Source: Fidelibacterota bacterium (GTDB lineage: Bacteria > Fidelibacterota > UBA2242). Taken from it: 35,790 nt of DNA. The position numbers were made by a program, and so were the translations under genes. Of the stretch, positions 1 to 9,600 are shown piece after piece. The stretch covers positions 1 to 35,790 of the forward strand of contig JAUVYH010000010.1 of NCBI GenBank assembly GCA_030603165.1, in the 5' to 3' direction. A model generated the notes under the pieces. The model was not told where the DNA came from and ran no database searches. It saw only the letters and a list, made by a program, of their open reading frames with translations. Each line of letters begins with the position of its first letter. Within the stretch, counting starts at the first letter, position 1.

Positions 1-63
1 AGGGGTAGCTATTCCACCTACAATAAGAGAATTGTAGAAATCATAGAAAAACAAATATTGTAG
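1..63 (+). CDS. Possible C-terminal tail of a gene cut by the window edge
   Basis: Frame 1 is open from the first base to a TAG at 61-63 and would give about 20 residues (ending IIEKQIL). It is too short to identify and could be chance. The rest of the leader to 314 is A+T-rich and shows no gene, RNA or clear terminator; a GGGGA at 304-308 is the likely ribosome binding site for the next gene. Confidence 0.25.
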   Translation, partial: RGSYSTYNKRIVEIIEKQIL

Positions 64-314
64 TGCCAAGAGAAAATTGATGTCACGTAAGTACTTGTTT
101 CTATTGAATGATATTTTTTTAAGTGTAGAAGATTAGCCTAAACTTATCAGACTTGAGGAAAAAAACAACTACAGGGCAAATTTTTATTTGAAATCAGCTG
201 AAGCCTGCCTGACAGGAGTAATCCAATCAAGATTTTTATTGCCCTTTAGTTTCAATTTTTTAAACTACCTGTGACCAGATAATGTAACTGGTCATAATTC
301 GCCGGGGAACTAAT

Positions 315-857
315 ATGCTGCTGTCATTTATCAATAAATATGCACGTCCTCTAACAATTCTACTATTTTTCGTTTTGGTAATCCTGTTTGAAATAGTGTT
401 TACGGTGTTTCTCGGTCCTAGTTTTCTGGAAATAACAAACGAAACCGACCTTTTGGATATGACCATGTTTTACTCTGCCGAACAAGCCTATGAAATGGTT
501 GGACAGTACGGGCCTGACGGTAGAGACTATTATAACTATATTCAGATCGTCGACTTCTTTTTCCCGGTTGTATATGCTCTTTTCTTTGCGCTGCTGATCA
601 CTTACCTGCTGCAACGGAGAAATTGGCTGGAAACCCACTGGCGCCGGCTGGCATTGATTCCGTTGGTCGCCGGGCTATGTGACTGGCTGGAGAATGCCGG
701 AATTTTCATCATGCTGCGGCGCTACCCGGTGTCATTTGATATTGCCGCTCAGATGACGAATATGGTCTGTATTCTGAAGTTTGGGTTGATTGGGTTGAGT
801 ATGCTGGTTGTTCTTGTTTTATTGGGAGCAGCTTTTGTACATCCGTCGGAAGAATAG
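315..857 (+). CDS. Four-helix integral membrane protein of unknown function
   Basis: A 180-residue protein that I do not recognise. It has four hydrophobic stretches: about 9-33, 76-98 (FPVVYALFFALLITYLL), 110-132 and 148-173. A polar loop of about 40 residues lies between the first two helices and contains acidic and tyrosine-rich sequence (GPDGRDYYNYIQ). The short tail is charged. This layout fits a small inner-membrane protein. No enzyme motif or conserved catalytic residue is visible. The start ATG follows a GGGGA with suitable spacing. It stands alone, with a repeat-rich spacer downstream, so context gives no hint of function. The reading frame is clearly real from its length and regular helix pattern; the function is unknown. 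Confidence 0.75.
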   Translation: MLLSFINKYARPLTILLFFVLVILFEIVFTVFLGPSFLEITNETDLLDMTMFYSAEQAYEMVGQYGPDGRDYYNYIQIVDFFFPVVYALFFALLITYLLQRRNWLETHWRRLALIPLVAGLCDWLENAGIFIMLRRYPVSFDIAAQMTNMVCILKFGLIGLSMLVVLVLLGAAFVHPSEE

Positions 858-922
858 TGTCGCCCTTGATTAATATTTAACGTGAGTTCGATATAACCTG
901 TTTAATTCATAAATCTTGCCAC

Positions 923-944
923 TTCCGAAGGAATCCCTTCGGGA
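923..944. repeat. 22-bp double-hairpin element, copy D1
   Basis: Two adjacent 4-bp stems with 3-nt loops: TTCC/GAA/GGAA, then TCCC/TTC/GGGA. The stems are the same as those of the copy at 12608-12629, but the second loop is TTC instead of TAT. This lets the whole unit also fold as one 7-bp hairpin (CCGAAGG with CCTTCGG). It directly abuts the inverted CACTAAG-type repeat at 946. Confidence 0.7.
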
Positions 945-945
945 G

Positions 946-1077
946 AAGACACTAAGGCTCTAAGAACTAAGAAAATATAGATATTGAAATATACGAAATA
1001 AATCAAAATTTATACCCTCTTTTTTTATCTTTATTTTTATATTAAACATCACTTTGTGCCTTGGTGTCTTAGTGGCT
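946..1077. repeat. Inverted pair of short-period repeats (CACTAAG/CACCAAG type)
   Basis: The left arm, about 946-971, reads as near-8-nt units (ACACTAAG, GCTCTAAG, AACTAAG). The right arm, 1051-1077, is the reverse complement of CCACTAAG, ACACCAAG, GCACAAAG. Between them lies about 80 bp of A+T-rich DNA with no open frame. The architecture (short-period arms facing each other) resembles the arms of the IVS elements in this window, so this may be an emptied relative. That link is inference. Confidence 0.6.
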
Positions 1078-1140
1078 ATGAATAATTCAGGATAAGTAAT
1101 TAATATTTTTCATGGTTAATAAAACCGTTGAAACAGCCTG

Positions 1141-1156
1141 CCCCGATAAATCGGGG
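1141..1156. repeat. Perfect hairpin with AA loop, copy H1
   Basis: Stem CCCCGAT paired with ATCGGGG around an AA loop: 7 bp, no mismatch. It has the same architecture (6-9 bp perfect stem, AA or TT loop) as 6444-6457, 12842-12857 and the four hairpins in 22147-22290. Confidence 0.65.
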
Positions 1157-1373
1157 GTTCTAATATCAGGAGTCCCTGTTGGGAAATTCGGGGGTTACAC
1201 CTGATTTTTAGAGAAGAATCAACTGTTTTTCCCGTAAGGAGTTTATGGTTGGTATCCACAGGATTATTTTTCTGAAGCTTGAGAAAAAACCGTCAGGTTG
1301 TAAATCTATCATCGGAAATGAAACATTTTTTATAATGAAGTGTCTAATAAATGTTTTAATATAGAACAAAACA

Positions 1374-1419
1374 TTGTTTTATTATCTAACATTTGTTAAA
1401 ATATACCAAACCTGGAGGA
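1374..1419 (+). promoter_or_regulatory. Predicted promoter, possible operator and ribosome binding site of the toxin-antitoxin operon
   Basis: TTGTTT (1374-1379) and TAAAAT (1397-1402) are separated by 17 bp and fit a sigma-70-like -35/-10 pair. GGAGGA (1414-1419) lies 4 nt before the ATG at 1424. Inverted AAATGTTTT (1349-1357) and AAAACATT (1368-1375), and the small palindrome AAAAC-ATT-GTTTT, overlap the -35 region. They are candidate operator half-sites for the HTH antitoxin. This is prediction only. Confidence 0.35.
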
Positions 1420-1423
1420 AAAA

Positions 1424-2212
1424 ATGGATACATTTAACGTTAGGGTAGGTAGTCGAGTAAAAAACCTTCGAGAGAAAGTTGGCTTGCGTCAGGAAATGTT
1501 TGCAGAAAAACTTGGTATAACCAGACCGGTGATTTCACAAATTGAACAAGGGAAACGTAAACTCACTGCGCAGGAATTAGACAAGATTGCGGGGATTTTT
1601 AATCTGTCAACAGATGTATTGCTGGGAAAAATTCCGATGCCGGAAATCGAGATTTCTCAAGAGGAAAAGCAAAAAATCTCAGAACCTTTAATACGGATTA
1701 ATGTTCCGCAAAAGAACCTCCAAAAGTTCCGGGAAGTTCTTCTTTATATCTTAAACGAGGTCGGTTCCAAACCGCATGTCGGAGAGACAGTCATTTATAA
1801 ACTGCTCTATTTCATTGACTTTAATTATTATGAAAAGTATGAAGAACAGCTAATCGGCGCTAACTATGTCAAGAATCATTATGGCCCGACGCCTGTCGAA
1901 TTTCGGAAAATAGTGGATAAAATGATTGAAGATCAGGATATTGAAAAAGTTAATAGTCGGTATTTCAGTTATCCGCAAACCAAATACCTGCCGTTAAGAA
2001 TACCGAATTTATTAAAGTTTTCTGCCAATGAATTGGAAATAATAAATGATGTACTTTGTAAATTAGCAGATATGAACGCTGCTCAAATTAGTGAATATTC
2101 TCACGGCGATGTTCCCTGGTTGACGACGGAAGAAAATAAACCGATTGAATACGAAGCCGTCTTTTATCGCACAAGTACTTACTCTGTCAGAGAATATCCG
2201 GATGAAGTTTAA
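1424..2212 (+). CDS. HTH-Panacea (DUF4065) antitoxin
   Basis: A 262-residue two-domain protein. Residues about 8-63 form an XRE/Cro helix-turn-helix (VKNLREKVGLRQEMFAEKLG, then SQIEQGKRK). Residues about 98-225 match the Panacea/DUF4065 fold, with typical stretches KLLYFIDFNYY, YGPTPVEFRK and the C-terminal HGDVPW. Panacea domains are known to act as antitoxins that neutralise many unrelated toxins, and the N-terminal HTH suggests autoregulation. The next gene overlaps this stop codon by 11 bp and encodes a RelE-like protein, the expected partner. ATG 1424 is chosen for its GGAGGA and the complete HTH downstream. Confidence is high for the domains and good for the antitoxin role; DNA target and toxin specificity are inferred. 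Confidence 0.85.
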   Translation: MDTFNVRVGSRVKNLREKVGLRQEMFAEKLGITRPVISQIEQGKRKLTAQELDKIAGIFNLSTDVLLGKIPMPEIEISQEEKQKISEPLIRINVPQKNLQKFREVLLYILNEVGSKPHVGETVIYKLLYFIDFNYYEKYEEQLIGANYVKNHYGPTPVEFRKIVDKMIEDQDIEKVNSRYFSYPQTKYLPLRIPNLLKFSANELEIINDVLCKLADMNAAQISEYSHGDVPWLTTEENKPIEYEAVFYRTSTYSVREYPDEV

Positions 2213-2582
2213 AGAAATATCCCGGACTGCGGAATTTAAAAGAGACTTTAAACGACTGTTAAAGCGTTATAAAACACTCGAAGATGACCTGAGAAACTGT
2301 ATTGATTCGAACTTATATCTTTATCATAAACTCAATTTCAATAATCGCAGTATTTTCCCCATTTCAGGTCTGGGATTTGAGGAGATCACATTTTATAAAG
2401 TGAAAAAATTTGCTTGTAAGTCTCTGAAAGGAACCGGAGCGAAATCAGGAATACGACTGATATATGCTTACTTTGCGGAAAAAGACCGGATTGAACTGAT
2501 CGAGATTTACTACAAGGGCGATAAAGAGAACGAGAACAGAGAGCGCCTAAAGGATTATTTTAAACGTTATATACAGAATTGA
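2202..2582 (+). CDS. RelE/ParE-superfamily toxin paired with the Panacea antitoxin
   Basis: A 126-residue basic protein if started at ATG 2202. The frame extends upstream to 2145 inside the antitoxin gene, but the sequence before this ATG is not toxin-like. The N-terminus (EFKRDFKRLLKRYKTLEDDL) is the usual helical hairpin of RelE/YafQ-like proteins. The later part (KSGIRLIYAYF, then RIELIEIYYKGDKENENRERL) matches the central strand and C-terminal LLEIYxKxDKExE pattern of RelE-like mRNA interferases. A spacer of about 40 residues with KKFACKSLKG lies between. It would act in the cytoplasm, probably on mRNA at the ribosome, and be held inactive by the upstream protein. The 11-bp overlap supports translational coupling. 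Family confidence is good; cleavage activity is untested. Confidence 0.75.
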   Translation: MKFKEISRTAEFKRDFKRLLKRYKTLEDDLRNCIDSNLYLYHKLNFNNRSIFPISGLGFEEITFYKVKKFACKSLKGTGAKSGIRLIYAYFAEKDRIELIEIYYKGDKENENRERLKDYFKRYIQN

Positions 2583-2585
2583 TAA

Positions 2586-3416
2586 TTAGAGTTCCTGACA
2601 CTTCGGGCAGATATGGGTGCTGCGCTGTCCGACGATGATTTTCTTTATTGTTGTATTACATCGGGGACAATCTTGACCAGTGCGGTGAAAGACATTTAAT
2701 TGTTCGGCATTGCGTCCCCGGCGCTGACCGGCTGAATAGAAATTGGATTTCCCTTTCCCAAGGGTTGTGCCGAGATTATCGATGCCTTTTTGCAATACAA
2801 ACCGGATAGCATGATAAAGGGTTTCGAGTTTCTTGCCGGACAATTTTGAAGCAATCTGCCGAGGGTGCAGTTTAGCCTCCCAGAGCGCTTCGTCAACGTA
2901 AATATTACCCAGCCCGGCGATGAATGTCTGATCCAGCAACAATGGTTTCAATTGCCGGTTTTTGGATTGAATGCGCTTTTTAAAAATATCAACAGTGAAA
3001 GCGCTGTCCAATGGTTCCGGTCCGAGCGAGCCAAAGATTGATTCGGGATCATCTACCAGAGTCATCCGTCCAAATTTCCGTGTATCATGAAAACGCAGAT
3101 CAAATTTATCGGAAAAATGCAGAATTACATGTTCGTGTTTATCGGGTTCGGTATTTGGAGAGATTAACTGTAATTTACCGCTCATTCGCAGGTGAATAAG
3201 CAGATGCCGTTCGCTTTGAAAATCGAAAATTATGTATTTTCCACGCCGCCGGATGTTGGAGATCGTTTGCCCGGAAATTGTTTGGATGAATTCTTCTGCG
3301 GGTGGCTGGGCAATGGTCTTTTTCCAGAAAACCTTCGCACCGGTGATCGTTTTCCCAATCAGTCCGGCATTTATCAGATCATTGACAACTATTTGGACTT
3401 CGGGCAGCTCCGGCAT
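2586..3416 (-). CDS. mutM: Formamidopyrimidine-DNA glycosylase (Fpg/MutM)
   Basis: Base-excision repair enzyme that removes 8-oxoguanine and ring-opened purines and nicks the abasic site. The 276 residues fit the family. After Met, the mature N-terminus is PELPEVQ, with the catalytic Pro2 and Glu3. Lys60 in RRRGKYIIF corresponds to the conserved DNA-contacting lysine. The C-terminal zinc finger is intact: C250, C253, C270 and C273, with the conserved arginine in GQRSTHICPKC. The helix-two-turn-helix region contains the expected LLDQTFIAGLGNIYVDEALW stretch. It is the only clear minus-strand gene here and converges on the RelE-like toxin gene with a 3-bp gap, so the two may interfere at their 3' ends. 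Confidence 0.96.
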   Translation of the reverse strand: MPELPEVQIVVNDLINAGLIGKTITGAKVFWKKTIAQPPAEEFIQTISGQTISNIRRRGKYIIFDFQSERHLLIHLRMSGKLQLISPNTEPDKHEHVILHFSDKFDLRFHDTRKFGRMTLVDDPESIFGSLGPEPLDSAFTVDIFKKRIQSKNRQLKPLLLDQTFIAGLGNIYVDEALWEAKLHPRQIASKLSGKKLETLYHAIRFVLQKGIDNLGTTLGKGKSNFYSAGQRRGRNAEQLNVFHRTGQDCPRCNTTIKKIIVGQRSTHICPKCQEL

Positions 3417-3632
3417 TTTGCCTCTTTTTACGGTTTTTATTAAATAACAGGGTAATAGACAATTAAAATTTCTTCCTTAATGGCTTGATAATAGTTATTT
3501 TTCGGTAGAAATGCAAATTGAACCGGCGATATAAAGTATTCATCTGTTTTTGATAATGGTTATTTTTTTTATAAAGCGTCGTTGAGATTTGCGCTTGAAA
3601 AGTGAAATAATTCAAATAATGCGGAGTTTTAG

Positions 3633-5288
3633 ATGTTTTGTAAGATTAATCCCACTCAGACGCGCGCCTGGAAAAAGTTGGGAAAGCATTATGAAAAAAT
3701 GAAGAATGTCCCTATGAAAACCATGTTTGCGCGGGACGCTGACCGATTTGCAAAATTTTCGCTGCGGTTTGAGGATATACTTTTAGATTATTCGAAAAAT
3801 ATCGTTAGCGAAGAAACAATGAATCTGCTTTTGCAATTGGCGAGGGAAATTCATCTGAAAGACGCGATTGAAAAGATGTTCTCCGGCGACATGATCAATG
3901 AAACCGAGAACCGGGCGGCGCTGCATACGGCATTACGAAACAGATCCAATTACCCGGTTTATGTTGACAATAAAAATGTTATGAGCGATGTTAATATCGT
4001 GCTGAAACAGATTGAGGAGATTTCAGTAAAAATCCGGTCCAGTGAATGGAAAGGATGGACCGGTAAACCGTTGACGGATCTTGTAAATATCGGTATCGGC
4101 GGGTCTGACCTGGGACCGGCGATGGTGACGGAAGCCATGAAACCTTATGTCCACCCGAATATTACGCCTCATTTTGTATCTAATGTTGACGGCACGCATA
4201 TTTCTGAAACGTTGAAGGGTTTGAATCCCGAAACCACGCTGTTCATTATTGTTTCCAAAACATTTACGACGCAGGAAACCATGACCAATGCTGCTACGGC
4301 GCGTGAATGGCTGCTGAATAATGCAAAGGATGATAACGCAATAAAGCGGCATTTCGTAGCAGTTTCGACGAATGCTGATTCTGCTGAGGATTTTGGGATA
4401 GCTCCTGAGAATATTTTCCGGTTCTGGGACTGGGTCGGCGGTCGTTACTCACTTTGGTCGGCGGTAGGATTGTCGATAGCCTGTTCGATTGGATTTGATC
4501 GTTTTGTGGAATTGCTCGAAGGCGCTCATGCAACGGATCGTCATTTTGCAAAAGAGCCTTTTGAGAAAAATATTCCGGTAATTCTTGCTTTATTGGGCGT
4601 CTGGTACGGAAATTTTTTCGGTGCGCAATCCCATGCGATTTTGCCTTATGATCAATATTTACACCGATTTCCGGCATATTTACAGCAGTTAGACATGGAA
4701 AGCAATGGTAAATCGGTTGACCGACACGGTCAAATGATCACTTACCAAACCGGACCAATTATCTGGGGCGAACCCGGCACAAACGGACAGCATGCATTTT
4801 ACCAGTTGATTCACCAGGGGACGCAAATGATTCCGTGTGATTTCCTGGCGGCGGTTGAAAGCCACAATCCTATCGGCGATCACCATGAAAAGCTGCTTTC
4901 AAATTTCTTTGCCCAGACGGAAGCATTAATGAACGGAAAATCCGAAGATGAAGTACGAGCCGAATTAATAAAAAATGGTATATCTGAGGATGAGATAAAA
5001 AAACTATTACCGTTTAAGGTATTTCCCGGTAACAAACCGACCAATTCAATAATCTATAAAAAGTTGACACCGCGAACATTGGGTAGCCTGATTGCTATGT
5101 ATGAACACAAAATATTTGTGCAGGGAGTCATCTGGAATATTTTCAGTTTTGATCAATGGGGCGTGGAACTTGGCAAGCAGCTGGCAAAGAAAATATTGCC
5201 GGAATTAGGCGATGAAACGCCGGTTTCGACTCATGATTCTTCGACGAATGGATTGATCAATATGTATAAAGCGTTAAGAAAGAAATAA
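3633..5288 (+). CDS. pgi: Glucose-6-phosphate isomerase
   Basis: Interconverts glucose-6-phosphate and fructose-6-phosphate in glycolysis and gluconeogenesis. The 551-residue length is that of the long bacterial/eukaryotic type. Signatures seen: [13 protein letters not shown] (sugar-phosphate binding), [37 protein letters not shown], the [20 protein letters not shown] block with the catalytic glutamate, VESHNPIG with the histidine region, and the C-terminal [15 protein letters not shown]. The downstream IVS relic separates it from a ZIP transporter gene, and sequence from the pgi 3' end recurs just before that transporter (see the direct repeat at 5274-5580). Confidence 0.97.
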   Translation: MFCKINPTQTRAWKKLGKHYEKMKNVPMKTMFARDADRFAKFSLRFEDILLDYSKNIVSEETMNLLLQLAREIHLKDAIEKMFSGDMINETENRAALHTALRNRSNYPVYVDNKNVMSDVNIVLKQIEEISVKIRSSEWKGWTGKPLTDLVNIGIGGSDLGPAMVTEAMKPYVHPNITPHFVSNVDGTHISETLKGLNPETTLFIIVSKTFTTQETMTNAATAREWLLNNAKDDNAIKRHFVAVSTNADSAEDFGIAPENIFRFWDWVGGRYSLWSAVGLSIACSIGFDRFVELLEGAHATDRHFAKEPFEKNIPVILALLGVWYGNFFGAQSHAILPYDQYLHRFPAYLQQLDMESNGKSVDRHGQMITYQTGPIIWGEPGTNGQHAFYQLIHQGTQMIPCDFLAAVESHNPIGDHHEKLLSNFFAQTEALMNGKSEDEVRAELIKNGISEDEIKKLLPFKVFPGNKPTNSIIYKKLTPRTLGSLIAMYEHKIFVQGVIWNIFSFDQWGVELGKQLAKKILPELGDETPVSTHDSSTNGLINMYKALRKK

Positions 5289-5339
5289 GAAGGTATATCA
5301 GATGGTTATCTTTAAGTCAAGAAAAAAGCTAACGATAAA

Positions 5340-5452
5340 TTGAATATTGAACATCGAATAATGAATAATGATTTGAGAAGTTGATTAAGTATGAATAGAT
5401 ATGATTTAGAAGGAAGAAAATCGTTAATCGGTGTTCAATATTCGACATTCAA
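5340..5452. mobile_element. IVS-type element, copy 1, internally deleted
   Basis: The left arm (about 5340-5374) begins TTGAATATTGAACATCGAAT. The right arm (about 5417-5452) reads AAAATCGTTAATCGGTGTTC and onward. The two are roughly inverted copies, and each matches the corresponding arm of the intact element at 34950-35407. The sequence just inside the left arm, including the first eight or nine codons of the four-helix-bundle gene, is nearly identical to 34978-35023, then jumps directly to the right arm. About 350 bp of the gene are missing. Confidence 0.7.
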
Positions 5453-5522
5453 AAAAGCAAATGAAAAAGGTCAGAAGATAACAAAAAATATAGGGCATTT
5501 GGAGGAAAGTGTAAATTTCTAA
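5391..5522 (+). pseudogene. Relic of a four-helix-bundle (IVS) protein gene
   Basis: ATG 5391 begins MNRYDLEG, matching the MNKYDLEE start at 35001. After about eight codons the frame enters the right arm of the element and runs as unrelated sequence to a TAA at 5520-5522, giving 43 codons. The bundle is absent, so no functional product is expected. Confidence 0.5.
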
Positions 5523-5561
5523 ACGAGTACAATTAAGAAAGAAATAATAAGGCATATCATA

Positions 5562-6374
5562 ATGATTCTATGGTTTAAAGAATTAAGTCCAATTATCCAG
5601 GCTTTATTGGCAACCTGTTTTACATGGGCGGTTACATCGGCGGGCGCTTCTTTAGTGTTTTTCTTTAAGACGATAAATCGCAAAGTTCTGGATAGCATGC
5701 TGGGTTTTGCAGCAGGCGTAATGATTGCCGCCAGTTTCTGGTCATTGTTAGCGCCGGCTATCGAGATGGCAAAGGAATCCAGCCTGCCGGCATGGTTTCC
5801 TGCTGTGCTAGGGTTTTTATTAGGCGGTCTGTTTCTCAGAATTGTGGATAACCTGCTTCCTCACCTGCATTTAGGATTCCCCGATGAGCAGGCGGAAGGA
5901 ATTAAAACTAAATGGCAACGCAGTGTTTTACTGGTGTTGGCAATCACGCTGCACAATTTTCCGGAAGGACTGGCGGTAGGAGTTGCCTTTGGCGCTTTAG
6001 GAGCCAATTTACCATCAGCAACACTTGCCGGAGCAGTTGTATTGGCGATAGGAATCGGCATCCAGAATTTTCCGGAAGGCGCCGCCGTGTCGGTACCTTT
6101 AAGACGAGAAGGTCTGTCACGGTTTAAAAGCTTCTGGTATGGGCAACTGTCAGGAGTAGTTGAACCCATTGCCGGAGTGATCGGTGCAGCTGCGGTATTA
6201 TTGATGAAGCCGATTTTGCCTTATGCGCTTTCTTTTGCTGCCGGCGCGATGATATATGTTGTAATCGAAGAACTCATTCCGGAATCACAGCTGGAATCGA
6301 ATAGTGATGTTGCTACAACCGGCGCCATGCTTGGGTTTGCCGTTATGATGCTGCTGGATGTAGCGCTTGGATAA
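5562..6374 (+). CDS. ZIP-family divalent metal transporter (GufA/ZupT-like)
   Basis: A 270-residue inner-membrane protein with about eight hydrophobic segments. The two hallmark metal-site helices are present: [14 protein letters not shown] (about residues 128-141) and [13 protein letters not shown] (about 169-181). A histidine-containing loop (LPHLHLG) precedes them, and EELIPES follows near residue 236. ZIP proteins move zinc, iron or related cations into the cytoplasm; the exact metal cannot be read from sequence. Length and motif spacing fit the GufA subgroup. ATG 5562 lies within the second copy of the direct repeat that flanks the IVS relic, so the leader of this gene may have been altered by that event. 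Confidence 0.9.
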   Translation: MILWFKELSPIIQALLATCFTWAVTSAGASLVFFFKTINRKVLDSMLGFAAGVMIAASFWSLLAPAIEMAKESSLPAWFPAVLGFLLGGLFLRIVDNLLPHLHLGFPDEQAEGIKTKWQRSVLLVLAITLHNFPEGLAVGVAFGALGANLPSATLAGAVVLAIGIGIQNFPEGAAVSVPLRREGLSRFKSFWYGQLSGVVEPIAGVIGAAAVLLMKPILPYALSFAAGAMIYVVIEELIPESQLESNSDVATTGAMLGFAVMMLLDVALG

Positions 6375-6443
6375 AAAACAACCAAAAATGTAATGCTTAT
6401 CACACAATCACTATCTTATGTCGATGACTGTGCGTAAAATCAC

Positions 6444-6457
6444 AGCCATTTATGGCT
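6444..6457. repeat. Perfect hairpin with TT loop, copy H2
   Basis: Stem AGCCAT paired with ATGGCT around a TT loop, in the spacer after the ZIP gene. It is followed by TTAATAAATAG rather than a clean T-run, so it is a poor terminator. The core ATTTAT is the same as in the hairpins at 22156 and 22200. Confidence 0.45.
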
Positions 6458-6619
6458 TTAATAAATAGTTTTTACCTGAACATGAAGTGGAGATATTACA
6501 GCGAAGTCAGTAAACGAATGAATAAAAGGTTGAGTTATTTCAGCCGATTTATTGCATTTTTACGATGGTAACAGTATATTGAAGTGTATTAACAAACAAA
6601 AACAAAGCAGGAGGTTTTT

Positions 6620-9600
6620 ATGAAGAAAGTAGCAACAATTCTATTGACGATTACATTGCTTTTCTCGTTTGTTGTCGGTGCCAACACCGATAAAGCTGTC
6701 AAGCGAGTGCAGTGGAGTCGTATGATGACGTCTGAATTTACCCAGTCTGATCAGGCTGATGTAAAAGCGGATATTCAAAAGGTCATGCAGTTGAAAATCG
6801 ATCGGAACGAGATTAAGCAGATTCAAATGAGCAAGACTCATCGAACTCAGTCTGTACCGGAAAAATCCATAAGTACGCAGATATTCCGGACTACCAAAGG
6901 GTTTGTGCCGGTTAAAACAGAATTTGATACGACTATGATGGATACATTAGTCATCGATTTTATTGAACCTGATACAATCTGGTATATTGGTGGAGGCGCA
7001 TTCGTGTTTCAGATTTTTTCCTATGATACTGTCCTGATAGAATTTTATGTCGATGATGGTGACAACATTTTTGATCCGGATTTGGATTTTTATGTAGATA
7101 TTGACGAAGAAGACATGAAAGAGATTAAAGTATGGGATGGTATTGAATTTGATGAATCGCCACCTGGTGATGGAATCTTCCAGGTAACAATTAACACTTC
7201 AAACATAGATGAAGGTCCGGGTCCATTTTTAGGATTACAAAATGCTGTTATCTTTATTTATGCAGAAGAGGTAACGAGTGAACTGAGTTCGATAATAGGC
7301 ACCGCTTATATTGGAGCGCCGGATGAAAATACCAGTATAGAAGGTACAGTGATGGTGGATGATATCGGAGGACTGTATCCGGCTTCGGATCTTGTTGTAT
7401 TCGCCAAACAGTTTCCCGATTTTGGACCTACGCCTCCAAAAGGTGAAGGTGGAGATGACTGGGAGCCGATAATCGGATTTCTTACCATGACCAATGACAC
7501 GGGATATTACAAGATTGAAATTCCGGATATGTTTCAAGGTCAATATAAAATTGGCGTGGTAGATATATGGCAGCTGTATCCCGGATATTTTCCTGATCCG
7601 GAAATCTATGAAATGCCGATTACAGGCGATATTCCAAACGTTGATTTTGTATTGAGAGGAGCAACTGAAAAAATCTCTGGATACGTCCTTGACGAGGCGG
7701 GTAATCCTGTTCCCGGTATCCATGTCTGGGCGGACGGACCTAGCGAGATCGAAACAGTAACAAATGATATCGGATATTATGAACTGCCTGTTGTGCCGGG
7801 CTGGTGGGAAGTCGGAATAGAGGAATATGATATTTATGGCATTTATATGATGACCGGCGAACAATACCTGGAAGTCTTTCCAGACGGTGATCATCCCGCA
7901 GACTTTGTGCTGTACAGTATAGATGCATCCTTTACCGGTTTTACTGGGACACCCGACGGAGCGCCTGTTCCCGATGTGGAAGTATATGCCGATATCTGGT
8001 TGGGCGAAGAAGGCAGCTCCTATTGGAACTACACCCACACCGATGAATTTGGAAATTATGAACTGTTTGTTTCCACAGCGCTTCAAGGACAGCTGGTTTA
8101 TACCGATTGGGGCGATACCATGGTCACCTCTTATTGGGTTGGCGCCTGGATGGATGGCGCTATAATAACGCCCGATTGTTATCATGATATGTATGCTCCG
8201 GCTCCGAATCTTGATTTTACCATATTGATTTCCGATGCGATGTTGAGCGGCATTGTATATGATGCTGTAAGTCAAAATCCGCTTTATGATGCCGGTGTTC
8301 ATGCGTGGATGCCTATGCCTGATAGCGGTAAAGGACCCGGTGGATATATGCCAATGTTTGAATATTGGGCTTACACTAATGAAAGTGGTTATTATGAAAT
8401 GCCCTTAATCGGCGGTCCTCCACCTGATGGAAATACGTGGATTATCGAAGTGTATTGGCCCATGGAATGGATGCCATCTGTATTTGATTCTCTAAACGTT
8501 GTATCCGGGAATAATTACAGCCGTGATTATTACATTGATCCACCTGTTACTAATGGAGTAATTGAAGGATATGTTTTTAATAAGGATGGAATTGGTATCT
8601 CCAATGCCAGAGTTGAAATATACGGTCCTGAATATTATGAGTTATGTACTGATGGCGGCGGATATTTTCATATCGATCAGATACCTTTTGGTTGGTATTC
8701 CGCTACAGCGTATGCCGAAGGATACGATCCCTGTGATATCTATGATATCTGGGTTGGACAGGAACCGACATACCTGGAATTCTGGATGGGAACCATTGTC
8801 GGAGACATAATGGTTGAAGGTTTTGTCACAGACGCAACAACTTCTGAGCCGATCCAGGGCGCTATTTTAATGGCGTTTAACTGGGATTTTTATGAACCAT
8901 TTACACTTTTCACTGACTCTACCGGTCATTACGAATTGAAAGTGAGACCCGGATTATACGATTTTCAGGTTGGAGCCAATGGATACTTGGTACAGTACTT
9001 AGACAGTGTTGATGTAGTAAGCGATACATTGATCAATTTTTCACTTAATTTGGCGGCGATTTCTGATACATTGCATGGGAATGTTGTCGATGATATGAAT
9101 AATCCATTACGGAAGGTGTTCATTTACTTCGAATCAGATAATTACATCGGTTATACCCATACCGATTTTACGGGACACTACGAGATTGGTTTGCCTACCG
9201 GATATTATGACGCCATGTATGCGAAAAAAGGATTTAACCCCGAGTGGCGTGGTTTTAACTTTCCAGCAGAAAGACCGGAAGAGACTATTATGCTCTATCC
9301 GGAAGTCCATGTATTCGGACCTCAAATTATTAATGTAACGGATGTTCCAATGGATCATGGTAAGAAAGTGCGTTTGACCTGGAAGAGAGCGGAAGGATTA
9401 GAAGGTTCAGTTAAGGAGTATCAAATCTGGCGGGCTATTCAGCCGTTTAACGGAGAGAATCCGGAGCCCGAGATGCCTTACGACTGGGATTACGTCACGA
9501 CTGTTCCGGTTCATCCTGAACTGAATCACTATAATGTTGTTGTTCCAACATTGTATGATGCAATCGGTGACGATATTTACTGGACAGGATTTGTAGTTAC

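Larger units (their letters stand above)
858..1423 (+). other. 566-bp repeat-rich intergenic spacer
   Basis: No plausible gene is present. The spacer holds a 22-bp double hairpin (923-944), an inverted pair of short-period CACTAAG-type repeats (946-1077), a perfect hairpin with AA loop (1141-1156), a degenerate hairpin TCCC-TGTT-GGGA (about 1172-1183), and an ATCAGG/CCTGAT inverted pair with a T-run after the second arm (about 1165-1210). The last 60 bp carry the promoter region of the toxin-antitoxin pair. The density of small palindromes resembles 22030-22543. Confidence 0.7.
5274..5580. repeat. Imperfect direct repeat flanking IVS relic copy 1
   Basis: The last codons of pgi and the DNA after them (5274-5316, beginning TTAAGAAAGAAATAA, then AAGG-ATATCA) recur at 5533-5580, running into the start of the ZIP gene, with few substitutions. 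The segment between the copies holds the IVS relic. This looks like a duplication of about 40 bp made when the element arrived, or an unequal recombination footprint. Divergence between the copies suggests it is not recent. Confidence 0.55.

Noticed and set aside
2145-2201. Upstream extension of the RelE-like toxin to 2145
   Set aside because: The extra 19 residues lie within the antitoxin gene and do not resemble the family N-terminus; ATG 2202 gives the usual start.
7235-8302. 355-codon open frame on the minus strand
   Set aside because: It lies wholly inside the T9SS cargo gene, has no ribosome binding site or domain pattern, and the + frame has signal peptide, repeats and sorting domain.
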